A stretch of DNA of 64,000 nucleotides, from NCBI RefSeq assembly GCF_001270745.1, contig NZ_KQ434757.1, positions 260,981-324,980 on the forward strand, given 5' to 3'. Below are positions 45,554 through 53,681 of this stretch, piece after piece; positions within the stretch are counted from its first letter, which is position 1; each line of letters starts with the position of its first letter. The notes beneath the pieces were generated by a model. The model was not told the origin of the DNA and did not search any database. It was given only the letters and a program-made list of their open reading frames with translations. This DNA comes from Jiangella muralis (GTDB lineage Bacteria; Actinomycetota; Actinomycetes; Jiangellales; Jiangellaceae). A program made the position numbers and the translations under genes.

Positions 45554-45624
45554 TGTCCGCATCTGACCCGGGGGCAGATGCGGACACTTCGGATATGCTG
45601 TGCCTCCAAGATCAGCAGGCACAG
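45554..45624 (+). promoter_or_regulatory. Two hairpins in the leader of the GGDEF gene
   Basis: TGTCCGCATCTG (45554-45565) pairs with 45575-45586 over a 9-base loop. CTGTGCCT (45598-45605) pairs with 45617-45624. The loop of the second contains CCAAGATCAGC, close to the end of the 72-bp repeat. They may be regulatory leader structures or, on the other strand, the start of the array transcript. Confidence 0.45.
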
Positions 45625-45656
45625 CGGTTTGCACGGCTAAGGGCGGGTGCAAGGGC

Positions 45657-47012
45657 TTGACTCGAAGACTCTGGAACTGGTGCCGTAACGGGTCACTGTG
45701 GCAACTGCCCAAGCCGCTGGTGATCCTGATCCTCGTCGTGGTGGCCGCATCGATCCTGGTGAGTTCCGCGACGGCCATGCTCGTGCCGGTGGGAAGCGAC
45801 GATCTCGTCCGGTTCGGCGTGCTGCTGGGCTGCTCATGGCTGGCGATCGAGCTGACCCGGCACATCGAGCGTAAGCGCGAGTACTGGCGAAGCCCCACAT
45901 CGGGCTATATCGACACGAAGTCCGTATGGAGCTTCGCCGCCGTCATCGTGCTGCCGCCGCTGCTGGCCTCGCTGATGGTGGTGCTGACGTACTCCCTCGC
46001 GTGGTGGCGCATCAAGCCGCACGCGCGCCCCGGCCTGCCGCATCGGTGGATCTTCTCCTGCGCCACCGTGCTGTGCGGCACGCAGGCGGCCGTCGTCGTG
46101 CTGGATGTCGGCATGGCGGGCTACCCCGGCGCTCCGGGCGCGGCGAGCCTGGAAGGACTCGCCGACTTCGGGGTCATCGCGGCGGCCGGCGTCCTCCGGT
46201 GGGCCATCAACCTCGGCCTGGTCATGGTCGCCATCGCGCTGGCCAGCCCGACCGCCCGTGCGCGGGACCTCTTCTCCAACATCGGCGAGCAGGTCCTCGA
46301 GGCCGGTGCTCTCGGCCTCGGCCTCGTCACCGCCGCCGTCGTCGTGAACAACCCGTTCGTGCTGCCAGGCGTCGTCGTGGCCATGGTCGCCCTGCACCGG
46401 GGCCTCCTCGTGCACCAGTACCAGCAGGCGTCCCGGTTCGACGCCAAGACCGGCCTCACCACGGCCAAGTGGTGGCACGAGTACGCGGATCAGGCGCTCG
46501 CCCAGGCCCGCAGTCGCGGCCGCACCATGGGCCTGCTGATCATCGACCTCGACCACTTCAAGGCGATCAACGACACCTACGGTCACCCGTTCGGCGACCG
46601 CGTGCTGCGGTCCGTGGCCACGGAACTGCTCGCCGAGGTGCGCGACGAGGACGCCTGCGGCCGGTGGGGCGGCGAGGAGTTCGTCGTCGCGCTGCCCGAC
46701 GTCGGCGACGAGCGCAACGTCCTGCGGGTGGCCGAACGCATCCGCCGCCGCATCCAAGCGGTGGTGCTCGAGCCACCCGGGCGCGACGACCCCGCCGAGA
46801 CCACCACCATCACCGCGTCCGTCGGCGGCGCCATCTTCCCGTCCGCCGGCATCAACACCCTCGACGAGTTGCTGCTGTCCGCCGACACCGCGCTGTACGC
46901 GGCCAAGAACGCCGGCCGCAACACCGTCCGCATGACCCGTGCCAGCACGCCGGCAATGCCCGAGCAGCGGACCCGGGCGCTGCCGGCCGAACCGCCGACG
47001 TCGGCAGGGTGA
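45657..47012 (+). CDS. Membrane diguanylate cyclase (GGDEF)
   Basis: A 451-residue protein. About six or seven hydrophobic helices (residues 18-245) are followed by a GGDEF domain. The catalytic motif GGEEF is intact at 338-342. The allosteric I-site RDED stands exactly five residues before it, so product inhibition is expected. It converts GTP to c-di-GMP at the membrane, with output that may feed BldD. The TTG at 45657 was chosen because the first 19 codons of the longer GTG form (45600) are not protein-like and lie in a hairpin. The start remains uncertain. Confidence 0.88.
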   Translation: MTRRLWNWCRNGSLWQLPKPLVILILVVVAASILVSSATAMLVPVGSDDLVRFGVLLGCSWLAIELTRHIERKREYWRSPTSGYIDTKSVWSFAAVIVLPPLLASLMVVLTYSLAWWRIKPHARPGLPHRWIFSCATVLCGTQAAVVVLDVGMAGYPGAPGAASLEGLADFGVIAAAGVLRWAINLGLVMVAIALASPTARARDLFSNIGEQVLEAGALGLGLVTAAVVVNNPFVLPGVVVAMVALHRGLLVHQYQQASRFDAKTGLTTAKWWHEYADQALAQARSRGRTMGLLIIDLDHFKAINDTYGHPFGDRVLRSVATELLAEVRDEDACGRWGGEEFVVALPDVGDERNVLRVAERIRRRIQAVVLEPPGRDDPAETTTITASVGGAIFPSAGINTLDELLLSADTALYAAKNAGRNTVRMTRASTPAMPEQRTRALPAEPPTSAG

Positions 47013-47054
47013 CCCGCGGGCGGGCCGCCGGCGCCGCTCCGGGATGATGGCCCG

Positions 47055-48077
47055 ATGCGCGCATTCATCGGGGCCGCCACCTCGGCCGGCCAGGGCGGAC
47101 CAGCGGCCGGCATCACCGTCGCCGACATCGAGAAGGGCGTGGTGACGCCGGTCGGCGAGCCGGCGCTCCGCGGTGTCGGCAACCCCATGTACCTGGCCTT
47201 GTCGGACGACGGCCGGGTGCTCTACGCGATCCACGAGGTCGACGACGGCGCGGTCAGCGCGTGGGCGGTCGGCGACGGCACGCCCCGGCCGCTGGGCGAG
47301 GCGCGTCCGACCGGTGGCAACGGGCCGTGCCACCTCTCCGTGCACCCGAGCGGACGGTACCTGCTCACCGCCGACTACGGTTCCGGCTCGCTGAGCGTGC
47401 ACCCGATCGGCGCCGACGGCTCTCTCGGCGTCGCCACGCACGTCGTCCAGCACGAGGGCAGCGGACCCGACCCGCAGCGGCAGGACGGCCCGCACGCGCA
47501 CATGATCGTCACCGACACCGAGCGCGGCCACGTCCTGGCCGCCGACCTCGGCACCGACACCGTCTACCGGTACTCCCTCGACGACGCGACCGGCCGGCTG
47601 TCGCTGGTGGACGAGATCGCGGTCGCGCCCGGCTCCGGGCCCCGTCATCTCGTCATCCGCGGCCGGTACGCGTACGTCGTCACCGAGCTGGCCTCGACGG
47701 TCACGGTCGTCGACCTGACGACGGCCGAGGTGGTCGCCGACGTCGCGACGCATGTCGACGACGGCCGCGGCCCGAGCTACCCGTCGGCCATCCGGCTCGG
47801 CGCCGACGGCCGGTTCCTGTACGTGGCCAACCGGTTCGTCGACGACATCGCCGTGCTGTCCGTCGACGGGCCGGACGTCGCGCTGGTCGCGACCGTGCCG
47901 TGCGGCGGCGGCCATACGCGCGACCTCGAGCTGGGCCCGTCCGGCGAGTACCTGTACGCCGCCAACCAGTTCACCGACCAGGTGGTGTCGTTCCGCATCG
48001 ACCGGCAGACCGGACTGCCGGAGCCCACGGCGCACGTGCTCGACACGCCGAGCCCGGCCAGCATCCTGTTCGGCTGA
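47055..48077 (+). CDS. Lactonase-family seven-bladed beta-propeller
   Basis: A 340-residue protein of the YbhE/6-phosphogluconolactonase (Pgl) type. Repeated blades show GNPMYLALSDDGRVLYAIHE, GPCHLSVHPSGRYLLTADYGSGSLSV, GPRHLVIRGRYAYVVTE, GPSYPSAIRLGADGRFLYVANR and GGHTRDLELGPSGEYLYAANQ. It probably hydrolyses 6-phosphogluconolactone or a related lactone in the cytosol. It starts 42 bases after the GGDEF gene. Confidence 0.88.
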   Translation: MRAFIGAATSAGQGGPAAGITVADIEKGVVTPVGEPALRGVGNPMYLALSDDGRVLYAIHEVDDGAVSAWAVGDGTPRPLGEARPTGGNGPCHLSVHPSGRYLLTADYGSGSLSVHPIGADGSLGVATHVVQHEGSGPDPQRQDGPHAHMIVTDTERGHVLAADLGTDTVYRYSLDDATGRLSLVDEIAVAPGSGPRHLVIRGRYAYVVTELASTVTVVDLTTAEVVADVATHVDDGRGPSYPSAIRLGADGRFLYVANRFVDDIAVLSVDGPDVALVATVPCGGGHTRDLELGPSGEYLYAANQFTDQVVSFRIDRQTGLPEPTAHVLDTPSPASILFG

Positions 48078-48128
48078 CCGGGACTCGGACGGCTGGTCGC
48101 TCGGGTTCGTGACGACCTGCAGCCCGGT

Positions 48129-48196
48129 GAGGACCATGACCATGGCGCTGTTGATGCTGTTCTGGCAACACAAATGGCGCCATGATCATGGTCCTC
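48129..48196. repeat. 68-bp palindrome with near-perfect 20-bp arms
   Basis: GAGGACCATGACCATGGCGC and its complement differ at one position. The middle contains TGTTG and CAACA. It follows the lactonase gene, so it may act as a terminator. Confidence 0.8.
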
Positions 48197-48270
48197 GCGG
48201 CGGACGAGGTGCGTCCGCGCCGGGCGAGGAAACCTTCCGGCGCGTCCTTTTGCACGATCCCCACCTCACT

Positions 48271-48354
48271 GTGTGAGATCGCTGCGCCGGGTGGGGTGGA
48301 TCACTGTCGCCCTGGCAACAGCGACGCCACCCGACAAGCACAGTGATCTCACCC
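48271..48354. repeat. 84-bp dispersed palindromic repeat, copy 2
   Basis: Inverted relative to copy 1 at 11597-11680 and of equal length, with about ten differences by eye. It lies just past the end of the Bcr/CflA gene. Confidence 0.85.
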
Positions 48355-48380
48355 AGTGGCGCGCCGCACCGCGACGCCAG

Positions 48381-49769
48381 CTACGACCGCGAGCGCTGCC
48401 GCCGGGCCCGCCGGACGCCCGGAAGGGTGGCCGGCCGGCCGGGCGCGGTGTCGTGCGTGGCGGCCGGGCGGTGCGCCCCGCCGGGAGCGAGCCGGCGACG
48501 GCCGCGGCGACCGGCCCCGGCCGGCTCGGGCACGTGCGCCTCGACCGCGGCCGGCGGCGGGGTCTCGCCGGTGATCGGCGGGTCGGGCTCGAGGCCGGAG
48601 ATCTGCTTCGGCCTCGCGACCAGGAACATCGCGCCGACGGCGAGCACCGACATCGCGAACATGACGGCCGCCATGGGCACCGCCGAGCCGGTGCCGAACG
48701 CCCCCACCAGCGGCGCGCTGACCGCGCCGACGGCGAAGTTCATGGCGCCCAGCAGTGCGGCCGCCGTCCCCGCCGAGCGGCTGTGCCCGGCCAGCGCCAG
48801 CACCGGGATGTTCGGCATGGTGAAGCCGACCGTGGTGAGGATGACGAACAGCGGCACCGCGATGCCGTAGATGCCCAGCAGCCCGGTGGCCGCGAACAGC
48901 ACCATCAGCGCGGCCGCCACCGAGGCGGCGACCAGTGCGCCGACCAGGATCCACTGCGGCCGCACCCGGCGCACCAGCCTCGCGTTGAGCTGCGTCGCGG
49001 CGATGAGACCGAGCGAGTTGACGCCGAACAGGATGCCGTAGGCCTGCTCGGACAGCCCGAACACGTCCTGGAAGACGAACGACGAACCGGCGATGTAGCC
49101 GAACAGCGCGGCCATCATCAGCCCGCCGGTCAGCATGAGACCGACGAACGTGCGCTCGCGCAGGATCGAGCCGTACGTGCGCAGGGTGTCGGCGACCCCG
49201 CCGGAGCGGCGGCGGTCCTCGGGCAGCGTCTCCTGCAACCCGAACACGACGACGGCGACCAGCCCGAGTCCGAGGGCGGCCAGCACCCAGAAGACGCCGC
49301 GCCAGTCGGTGAACTGCAGCACCTGGCCGCCCAGCGTCGGCGCCAGCACCGGTGCGACGCCGGTGACCAGCATCAGCCGCGACAGCAGCCGGATGGCGGG
49401 CATACCGGTGTAGAGGTCGCGGACCACGGCCATGGACACGACGGCGCCGGCCGCGGCGGCCATGCCCTGCAGGACCCGGAACACCCCGAGCATCTCGATG
49501 GTGGGCGCGACGGCGCACAGCAGCGACGCCACGACGTGCACTAGCGTGGCGGCGATCAGCGGACGGCGGCGGCCGACGGCATCGGACCACGGGCCGAGGA
49601 TGAGCTGGCCGACGGCGAAGCCCAGCAGCGTTCCGGTGAGGGTCAGCTGGACCTGGGCCTCGGTGGCGCCGAGGTCGCCCGCGATGTCGGGAAACGCGGG
49701 CAGGTAGAGATCGATGGTCAGCGGTCCGAGTGCGGTGAGCGCGCCGAGCACGAGGATCCGGCGGATCAT
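48381..49769 (-). CDS. Bcr/CflA-family multidrug efflux MFS transporter
   Basis: A 462-residue permease with 12 helices and the Bcr/CflA signature LGALTALGPLTIDLYLPAFPDIAGDLGATEAQVQLTLT near the N-terminus, then LILGPWSDAVGRRRPLI and QGMAAAAGAVVSMAVVRDLY. An unusual Pro/Arg-rich tail of about 75 residues follows the last helix. The ATG at 49769 begins MIRRILVLGAL. An upstream TTG (49832) preceded by AGAGG is an alternative start. Confidence 0.9.
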   Translation of the reverse strand: MIRRILVLGALTALGPLTIDLYLPAFPDIAGDLGATEAQVQLTLTGTLLGFAVGQLILGPWSDAVGRRRPLIAATLVHVVASLLCAVAPTIEMLGVFRVLQGMAAAAGAVVSMAVVRDLYTGMPAIRLLSRLMLVTGVAPVLAPTLGGQVLQFTDWRGVFWVLAALGLGLVAVVVFGLQETLPEDRRRSGGVADTLRTYGSILRERTFVGLMLTGGLMMAALFGYIAGSSFVFQDVFGLSEQAYGILFGVNSLGLIAATQLNARLVRRVRPQWILVGALVAASVAAALMVLFAATGLLGIYGIAVPLFVILTTVGFTMPNIPVLALAGHSRSAGTAAALLGAMNFAVGAVSAPLVGAFGTGSAVPMAAVMFAMSVLAVGAMFLVARPKQISGLEPDPPITGETPPPAAVEAHVPEPAGAGRRGRRRLAPGGAHRPAATHDTAPGRPATLPGVRRARRQRSRS

Positions 49770-49977
49770 CGTGCTGCGGGACAGGCCGGTGACGCCGTCG
49801 GCGTCCGGCACGGCGCGGGTGCGCGCGGGCAAGGGCGGCCTCTTCCAGAGGTAGTACGTGAGGGGGAGCAAGAACGGCGCGCGACTGCTGCGGCGCGAGA
49901 CACCGACATGCTCAACTGTGCCAGAGGCGCCTGACATTCCGACAGGGAGTTTCGTGTGACGCGGAGTACAGCCCGCG

Positions 49978-51015
49978 TCAGCGCAGCAGCGGCGCGACCG
50001 CCTTCCAGCCCGGGTCGGGCCGGCTCTGCACCGCGGCGGTGCCGTGCGTCCACTGCGTCAGCACCGCGCCGACCGGCGCGGGATCGACCTCGAGGCCGTC
50101 GACGTAAAGGTGCACGATGATCTTTCCCTCGCCGGTGACGCGGCCGACGTGGACGACCTGCGGGCCCTCGCCGCCCAGTTCCGCGATGGCCTGCTGGACC
50201 AGCCGCTCGGCGTCGTCCATCAGCGCCTCGTCCGGCGGCATGCCGTCGGCGCCGGGCGCGTAGTCGAGCACGAGCGCGACGTGGGTGTCGGCCAGCGGCC
50301 GCTCGACGCGGTCCAGCGGACGGCGCACCAGTGCGACGATCGGGCCCTTGCGCCCACTGCCGCGCAGCAGCGCCCAGACGTCGTCGGACGGGCGCAGCTG
50401 GTCGACCACGGTCCCCAGCATCGACACCGGGATGGCGTCGAGCGGTGGGTCGGCGGCGACCTCGACCTCGCCGATCCAGCGCTCCGCCTCGTCCTCGCCG
50501 AGCGCGGCATCGAGGCCGTGGAAGGCGACCGAGAGCCGGTGCTCCTTGTCCAGCAGCGGGAACAGCGGGTGGTGGATGACGACGTCCAGCCGGCTGCGCT
50601 GCGGGTCGACGCGGGTGCCGGCAACCAGCTCGCGCAGCGAGATGTCGTAGTCGTCGACCTTCATGACGACGGAGTCGAACAGGGCGGGGTCGGCCCGGCG
50701 CACCGGCGCGAACTCGACCTCGGGGTCGTCGGGGGCGGCCAGCATCCAGCGCTCGGCCAGCCCGCGCAGCTCGGCCTTGCCGCCGCTTGACACCACCAGC
50801 ATGAACCGCTTCGCCGCGCTCGGTGAGACCTCCCAGTTCAGCGACGGGTCGATGGCGGCCACCGGCGGGCGGAGCAGCTCGATGAGGTCGTCGGAGCGCT
50901 TCTCCTCGAACGCCGCGAGGACGTCATCGCGGTGCTCGGTCCACCACGCCCAGAACTGGGTGATCGCGGGCCGGGGGTCATCGGTCACCCTGGTCTTGCG
51001 GCGGAAGATCGCCAT
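49978..51015 (-). CDS. DUF695-like hypothetical protein
   Basis: A 345-residue soluble protein. The region from ITQFWAWWTEHRDDVLAAFEE to WEVSPSAAKRFMLVVSSGGKAELRGLAERWMLAAPDDPEVEFAPVRRA resembles DUF695. The rest (LVLDYAPGADGMPPDEALMDDAERLVQQAIAELGG) shows no known motif. No membrane segment. Monocistronic, with about 208 bases to the next gene downstream. Function unknown. Confidence 0.65.
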   Translation of the reverse strand: MAIFRRKTRVTDDPRPAITQFWAWWTEHRDDVLAAFEEKRSDDLIELLRPPVAAIDPSLNWEVSPSAAKRFMLVVSSGGKAELRGLAERWMLAAPDDPEVEFAPVRRADPALFDSVVMKVDDYDISLRELVAGTRVDPQRSRLDVVIHHPLFPLLDKEHRLSVAFHGLDAALGEDEAERWIGEVEVAADPPLDAIPVSMLGTVVDQLRPSDDVWALLRGSGRKGPIVALVRRPLDRVERPLADTHVALVLDYAPGADGMPPDEALMDDAERLVQQAIAELGGEGPQVVHVGRVTGEGKIIVHLYVDGLEVDPAPVGAVLTQWTHGTAAVQSRPDPGWKAVAPLLR

Positions 51016-51125
51016 GTGGAGCTCGTCTCTTACGGCGGCGGCTGATCGCTTCGACGATCAAGGGTCGAGAGGAGCATCATAAGAGTGCGGGATCGACCCG
51101 GTGTCCTCCGAAGGAGGTGGGGGTC

Positions 51126-51554
51126 ATGACCATGCCGACTCCCGACATCGAACAACACCCCGACGTCGCCGTCATGAGGCACAGGTACGACCAGATCGCC
51201 GAGACTCCCGTCGCGCAGTACGCCGACGGCCTCACCTTCCTGGCCGGCCTCTATCTGGCGATGTCGTCATGGGTGATCGGCTTCACCGACCACTCCGCGC
51301 TCACCATGTCCAACCTGTTCACCGGCATCGCGGTCGCGCTGCTGGCGGCCGGGTTCGTGGCCGCCTACGGCCACTTCCACGGCATGGCCTGGGTCGCGCC
51401 CGTCTTCGGCGTCTGGGCCATCGTGGCGCCCTGGGCCGTCGACGGCGCCACCCCGGATAACACGGCCATCGTGAGCAACATCATCACCGGCGCCGTCATC
51501 GTGTTGTGCGCCCTCGCCATGATGTCCGGCGGCATGCGCCGGACGCGCAGGTAA
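51126..51554 (+). CDS. SPW-repeat membrane protein
   Basis: A 142-residue protein with four membrane helices and two SPW-type repeats: LYLAMSSWVIGFTDHSALTMSNLFTGIAVALLAAG and FGVWAIVAPWAVDGATPDNTAIVSNIITGAVIVLCALA. The Pro is absent in the first. AAGGAGG lies eight bases before the ATG at 51126. Family function is unknown. Confidence 0.85.
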   Translation: MTMPTPDIEQHPDVAVMRHRYDQIAETPVAQYADGLTFLAGLYLAMSSWVIGFTDHSALTMSNLFTGIAVALLAAGFVAAYGHFHGMAWVAPVFGVWAIVAPWAVDGATPDNTAIVSNIITGAVIVLCALAMMSGGMRRTRR

Positions 51555-51633
51555 CCGACCCGACCTCGGGCGGCGGCGCTCCTTCCCCGATCCCGTGCGC
51601 CGCCGTCCGGGCCTCGTCCACGATGATGGCCCC

Positions 51634-52236
51634 ATGGAGTTCGCCGACGTCGTCGCCCGTCGCCGCATGGTCCGCAACTACACCGACGAGCCGGTCGACC
51701 CCGCCGTCGTCGACCGTGTCCTCACCCACGCGCTGCACGCGCCGAGCGCCGGGTTCAGCCAGGGCTGGGCGTTCCTCCGCCTCGACTCCCCCGCCGACGT
51801 CGCCCGGTTCTGGGACGCGGCCACACCGCCCGGTGGCGGCTCCGACGGGTGGTCCGCCGGCCTGCGCCGGGCGCCCGTGCTGATCGTGCCGCTGTCGTCG
51901 AAGGCGGCCTACCTCGACCGGTACGCGGAGCCGGACAAGGGCTGGACCGATCGGGACGAGTCCCGCTGGACGGCGCCGTACTGGGACATCGACGCCGGCA
52001 TGGCCAGTCTGCTCATGCTCCTGACCGTCGTCGACGAGGGCCTGGGCGCCTGCTTCTTCGGGATTCCGGCGGACCGGGTGACGGCGTTCCGCTCGGCCTT
52101 CGGCGTCCCGGACGACTACAAGCCGATCGGCGTCGTCAGCATCGGCCACCGCGCGCCCGACCGCCGCTCGCCGTCGCTGAAGCGCGGCCGCCGCGACCTG
52201 GACGCCGTCGTGCATCGAGGCCGCTGGTCGGCCTGA
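51634..52236 (+). CDS. Nitroreductase-family protein
   Basis: A 200-residue FMN-dependent reductase. MEFADVVARRRMVRNYTDEPVDPAVVDRVLTHALHAPSAGFSQGW is the FMN-binding N-terminus. GMASLLMLLTVVDEGLGACFFGIP is the central helix, and KPIGVVSIGHRAPDRRSPSLKRGRRDLDAVVH is close to F420/FMN oxidoreductases of mycobacteria. The ATG at 51634 begins the protein-like part. Converges with the DUF1648 gene three bases downstream. Confidence 0.88.
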   Translation: MEFADVVARRRMVRNYTDEPVDPAVVDRVLTHALHAPSAGFSQGWAFLRLDSPADVARFWDAATPPGGGSDGWSAGLRRAPVLIVPLSSKAAYLDRYAEPDKGWTDRDESRWTAPYWDIDAGMASLLMLLTVVDEGLGACFFGIPADRVTAFRSAFGVPDDYKPIGVVSIGHRAPDRRSPSLKRGRRDLDAVVHRGRWSA

Positions 52237-52239
52237 CTG

Positions 52240-53262
52240 TCAGACGCCGCCGAAGCGGCGCTCCAGCAGGGCGTTGAGCAGCGCGGCCGCGGTGCCGGCG
52301 TCGTCGACGGTGACGAGGGTGCGTATGCCGTCGGTCCGCTCGACCAGCAGCGCCTCGCCGCCGCGCAGCACGTAGCCGCGGGCGCCCTTGAGCGGCCCGA
52401 CGGCGGAGACGCGGTAGCCCCAGCCGCCGAAGTCGCGGGCCGGGCGGACGGTGACGGTGCTGGCCCGCGCGATGCGATCCAGCGACGTGTGCATGCGCGG
52501 CCGCCCGAACCGGCCGCGGACCGTGAGCCCGCGTTCGTCGACCGTCACCGTGATGGAGAACATCGCCGCCGCGAGGACGGCCAGCGCCACGCCGATGCCG
52601 AGCACCCACCACTGCCGGCCGATGACGCCGACGACCGCGGTGACACCGATGCCGGCGACGAGCACGACGGCGGGCAGGCCGCCGGTGGCGGCGGACCGGG
52701 TCCAGACGACCCGCTCACCGGCGCCGACGGCCAGGTGCGGCGCCTCTGTGGCACCGGGCGGCAGCGGCCCGAGCGGCCGGGCGGGCGGCGTCCAGCGTGG
52801 CGTCAGCAGCACCGCCAGCACCGCGACGACGACACCGGCGGCCAGCGCCAGCGGGATGGCCTCGCCGGGCAGTTCGACGGTGGCGGCGTCGGCCGTGCCG
52901 CGCTGCGGCTCGGTCAGCAGCACGACCAGCGCCGTGACGAACGCCGTCGTGCCGGCCGTGGTGGCGGCGACGATCCGGGTGATGGTGGTGTCGGCGCGGA
53001 CCGCGAGCACCAGCACCAGCCCGATGACGGCGAACGCGGCGGCGAACCCCACGACCAGCCAGGCCACGGTGGACACCGAGCTGAAGCCGTCGGCCGTCCC
53101 GTCGACACCCCAGTGGCTGGCGACCCGCGCCGGCAGCTCGTCGCGCCAGCCCAGCACGAGCGCGGCGCCCACGGCACCGATCGCGATCGGCAGGCCGGCC
53201 GCGGCCAGCAGCGCCCGCGCCAGCACGCCGCGGCCCGGGCCACCCGTCGTCTGCTCCGTCAT
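52240..53262 (-). CDS. DUF1648-type membrane protein
   Basis: A 340-residue protein with about six helices. The DUF1648 core is LPARVASHWGVDGTADGFSSVSTV. The C-terminal part (TVTVDERGLTVRGRFGRPRMHTSLDRI) resembles a PH-like membrane domain. It overlaps the GntR gene by four bases, matching YtrA-type regulator/DUF1648 pairs. It probably acts in the envelope under stress or antibiotics. Confidence 0.82.
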   Translation of the reverse strand: MTEQTTGGPGRGVLARALLAAAGLPIAIGAVGAALVLGWRDELPARVASHWGVDGTADGFSSVSTVAWLVVGFAAAFAVIGLVLVLAVRADTTITRIVAATTAGTTAFVTALVVLLTEPQRGTADAATVELPGEAIPLALAAGVVVAVLAVLLTPRWTPPARPLGPLPPGATEAPHLAVGAGERVVWTRSAATGGLPAVVLVAGIGVTAVVGVIGRQWWVLGIGVALAVLAAAMFSITVTVDERGLTVRGRFGRPRMHTSLDRIARASTVTVRPARDFGGWGYRVSAVGPLKGARGYVLRGGEALLVERTDGIRTLVTVDDAGTAAALLNALLERRFGGV

Positions 53263-53612
53263 GAGTACTCCTTCCGGATCATTGCGGTGAGCTCGTCGGC
53301 GCTCAACCCCAGCCGGCGCGCCTCGGCGATGGCACCGGCGACCGCCGCACTCAGCCGTGCCAGGCCGCTCGCGCCGGCCTCGGTGACCACCGCGCCACGG
53401 CCGCGGCGCAGCTCGACGAGCCCTTCGTCGCGCAGCAGCTGGTAGCCGTGCAGGACCGTGTGGACGTTCAGCCCGAGCGACTCGGCCAGGTCGCGCGCGC
53501 TGGGCAGGCGTTCCCCCGCCGCCAGCTCGCCGCGCGCGATGGCGCCGCGGACCGCTCCGGCCAGTTGGGCGAAGAGCGGATCGGCGGACGCCGGGTCGAG
53601 TCGGATGAGCAC
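53259..53612 (-). CDS. GntR-family (YtrA type) repressor
   Basis: A 117-residue regulator with a winged helix (LPSARDLAESLGLNVHTVLHGYQLLRDEGLVELRRGRGAVV) and a short C-terminal helix instead of a full ligand domain, as in YtrA. The GTG at 53612 lies only six bases after a TACAAT -10 box, so the mRNA is probably leaderless. The operator and promoter at 53619-53647 imply self-repression of the gene pair. Confidence 0.9.
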   Translation of the reverse strand: MLIRLDPASADPLFAQLAGAVRGAIARGELAAGERLPSARDLAESLGLNVHTVLHGYQLLRDEGLVELRRGRGAVVTEAGASGLARLSAAVAGAIAEARRLGLSADELTAMIRKEYS

Positions 53613-53618
53613 CCTTCG

Positions 53619-53647
53619 ATTGTATTGTTCTAGCTCTAATAGAACAA
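53619..53647 (-). promoter_or_regulatory. Promoter with embedded GntR operator
   Basis: -35 TTGTTC (53642-53647), a 17-base spacer and -10 TACAAT (53619-53624). The palindrome TTGTTCTA-N7-TAGAACAA (53625-53647) covers the -35 and the whole spacer. Binding there would block RNA polymerase. Confidence 0.85.
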
Positions 53648-53681
53648 GTTGCCGGCGCTGGGGGTGCGATAGCGTCTGCCC

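Larger units (their letters stand above)
48078..48380. other. Intergenic region carrying two palindromic elements
   Basis: About 300 bases between convergent genes. No ORF is supported. Contains the palindrome at 48129-48196 and the 84-bp repeat at 48271-48354, with about 75 bases of unremarkable sequence between them. Confidence 0.7.

Noticed and set aside
45001..45660. Plus-strand ORFs running through the repeat array
   Set aside because: Unit lengths are not multiples of three, so each repeat is read in a different frame and the predicted protein is not periodic. It shows no domain.
45554..45660. c-di-GMP riboswitch in the GGDEF leader
   Set aside because: The two hairpins lack the GEMM-type conserved core (no GCACGCG-GGCAAACC-like joined stems).
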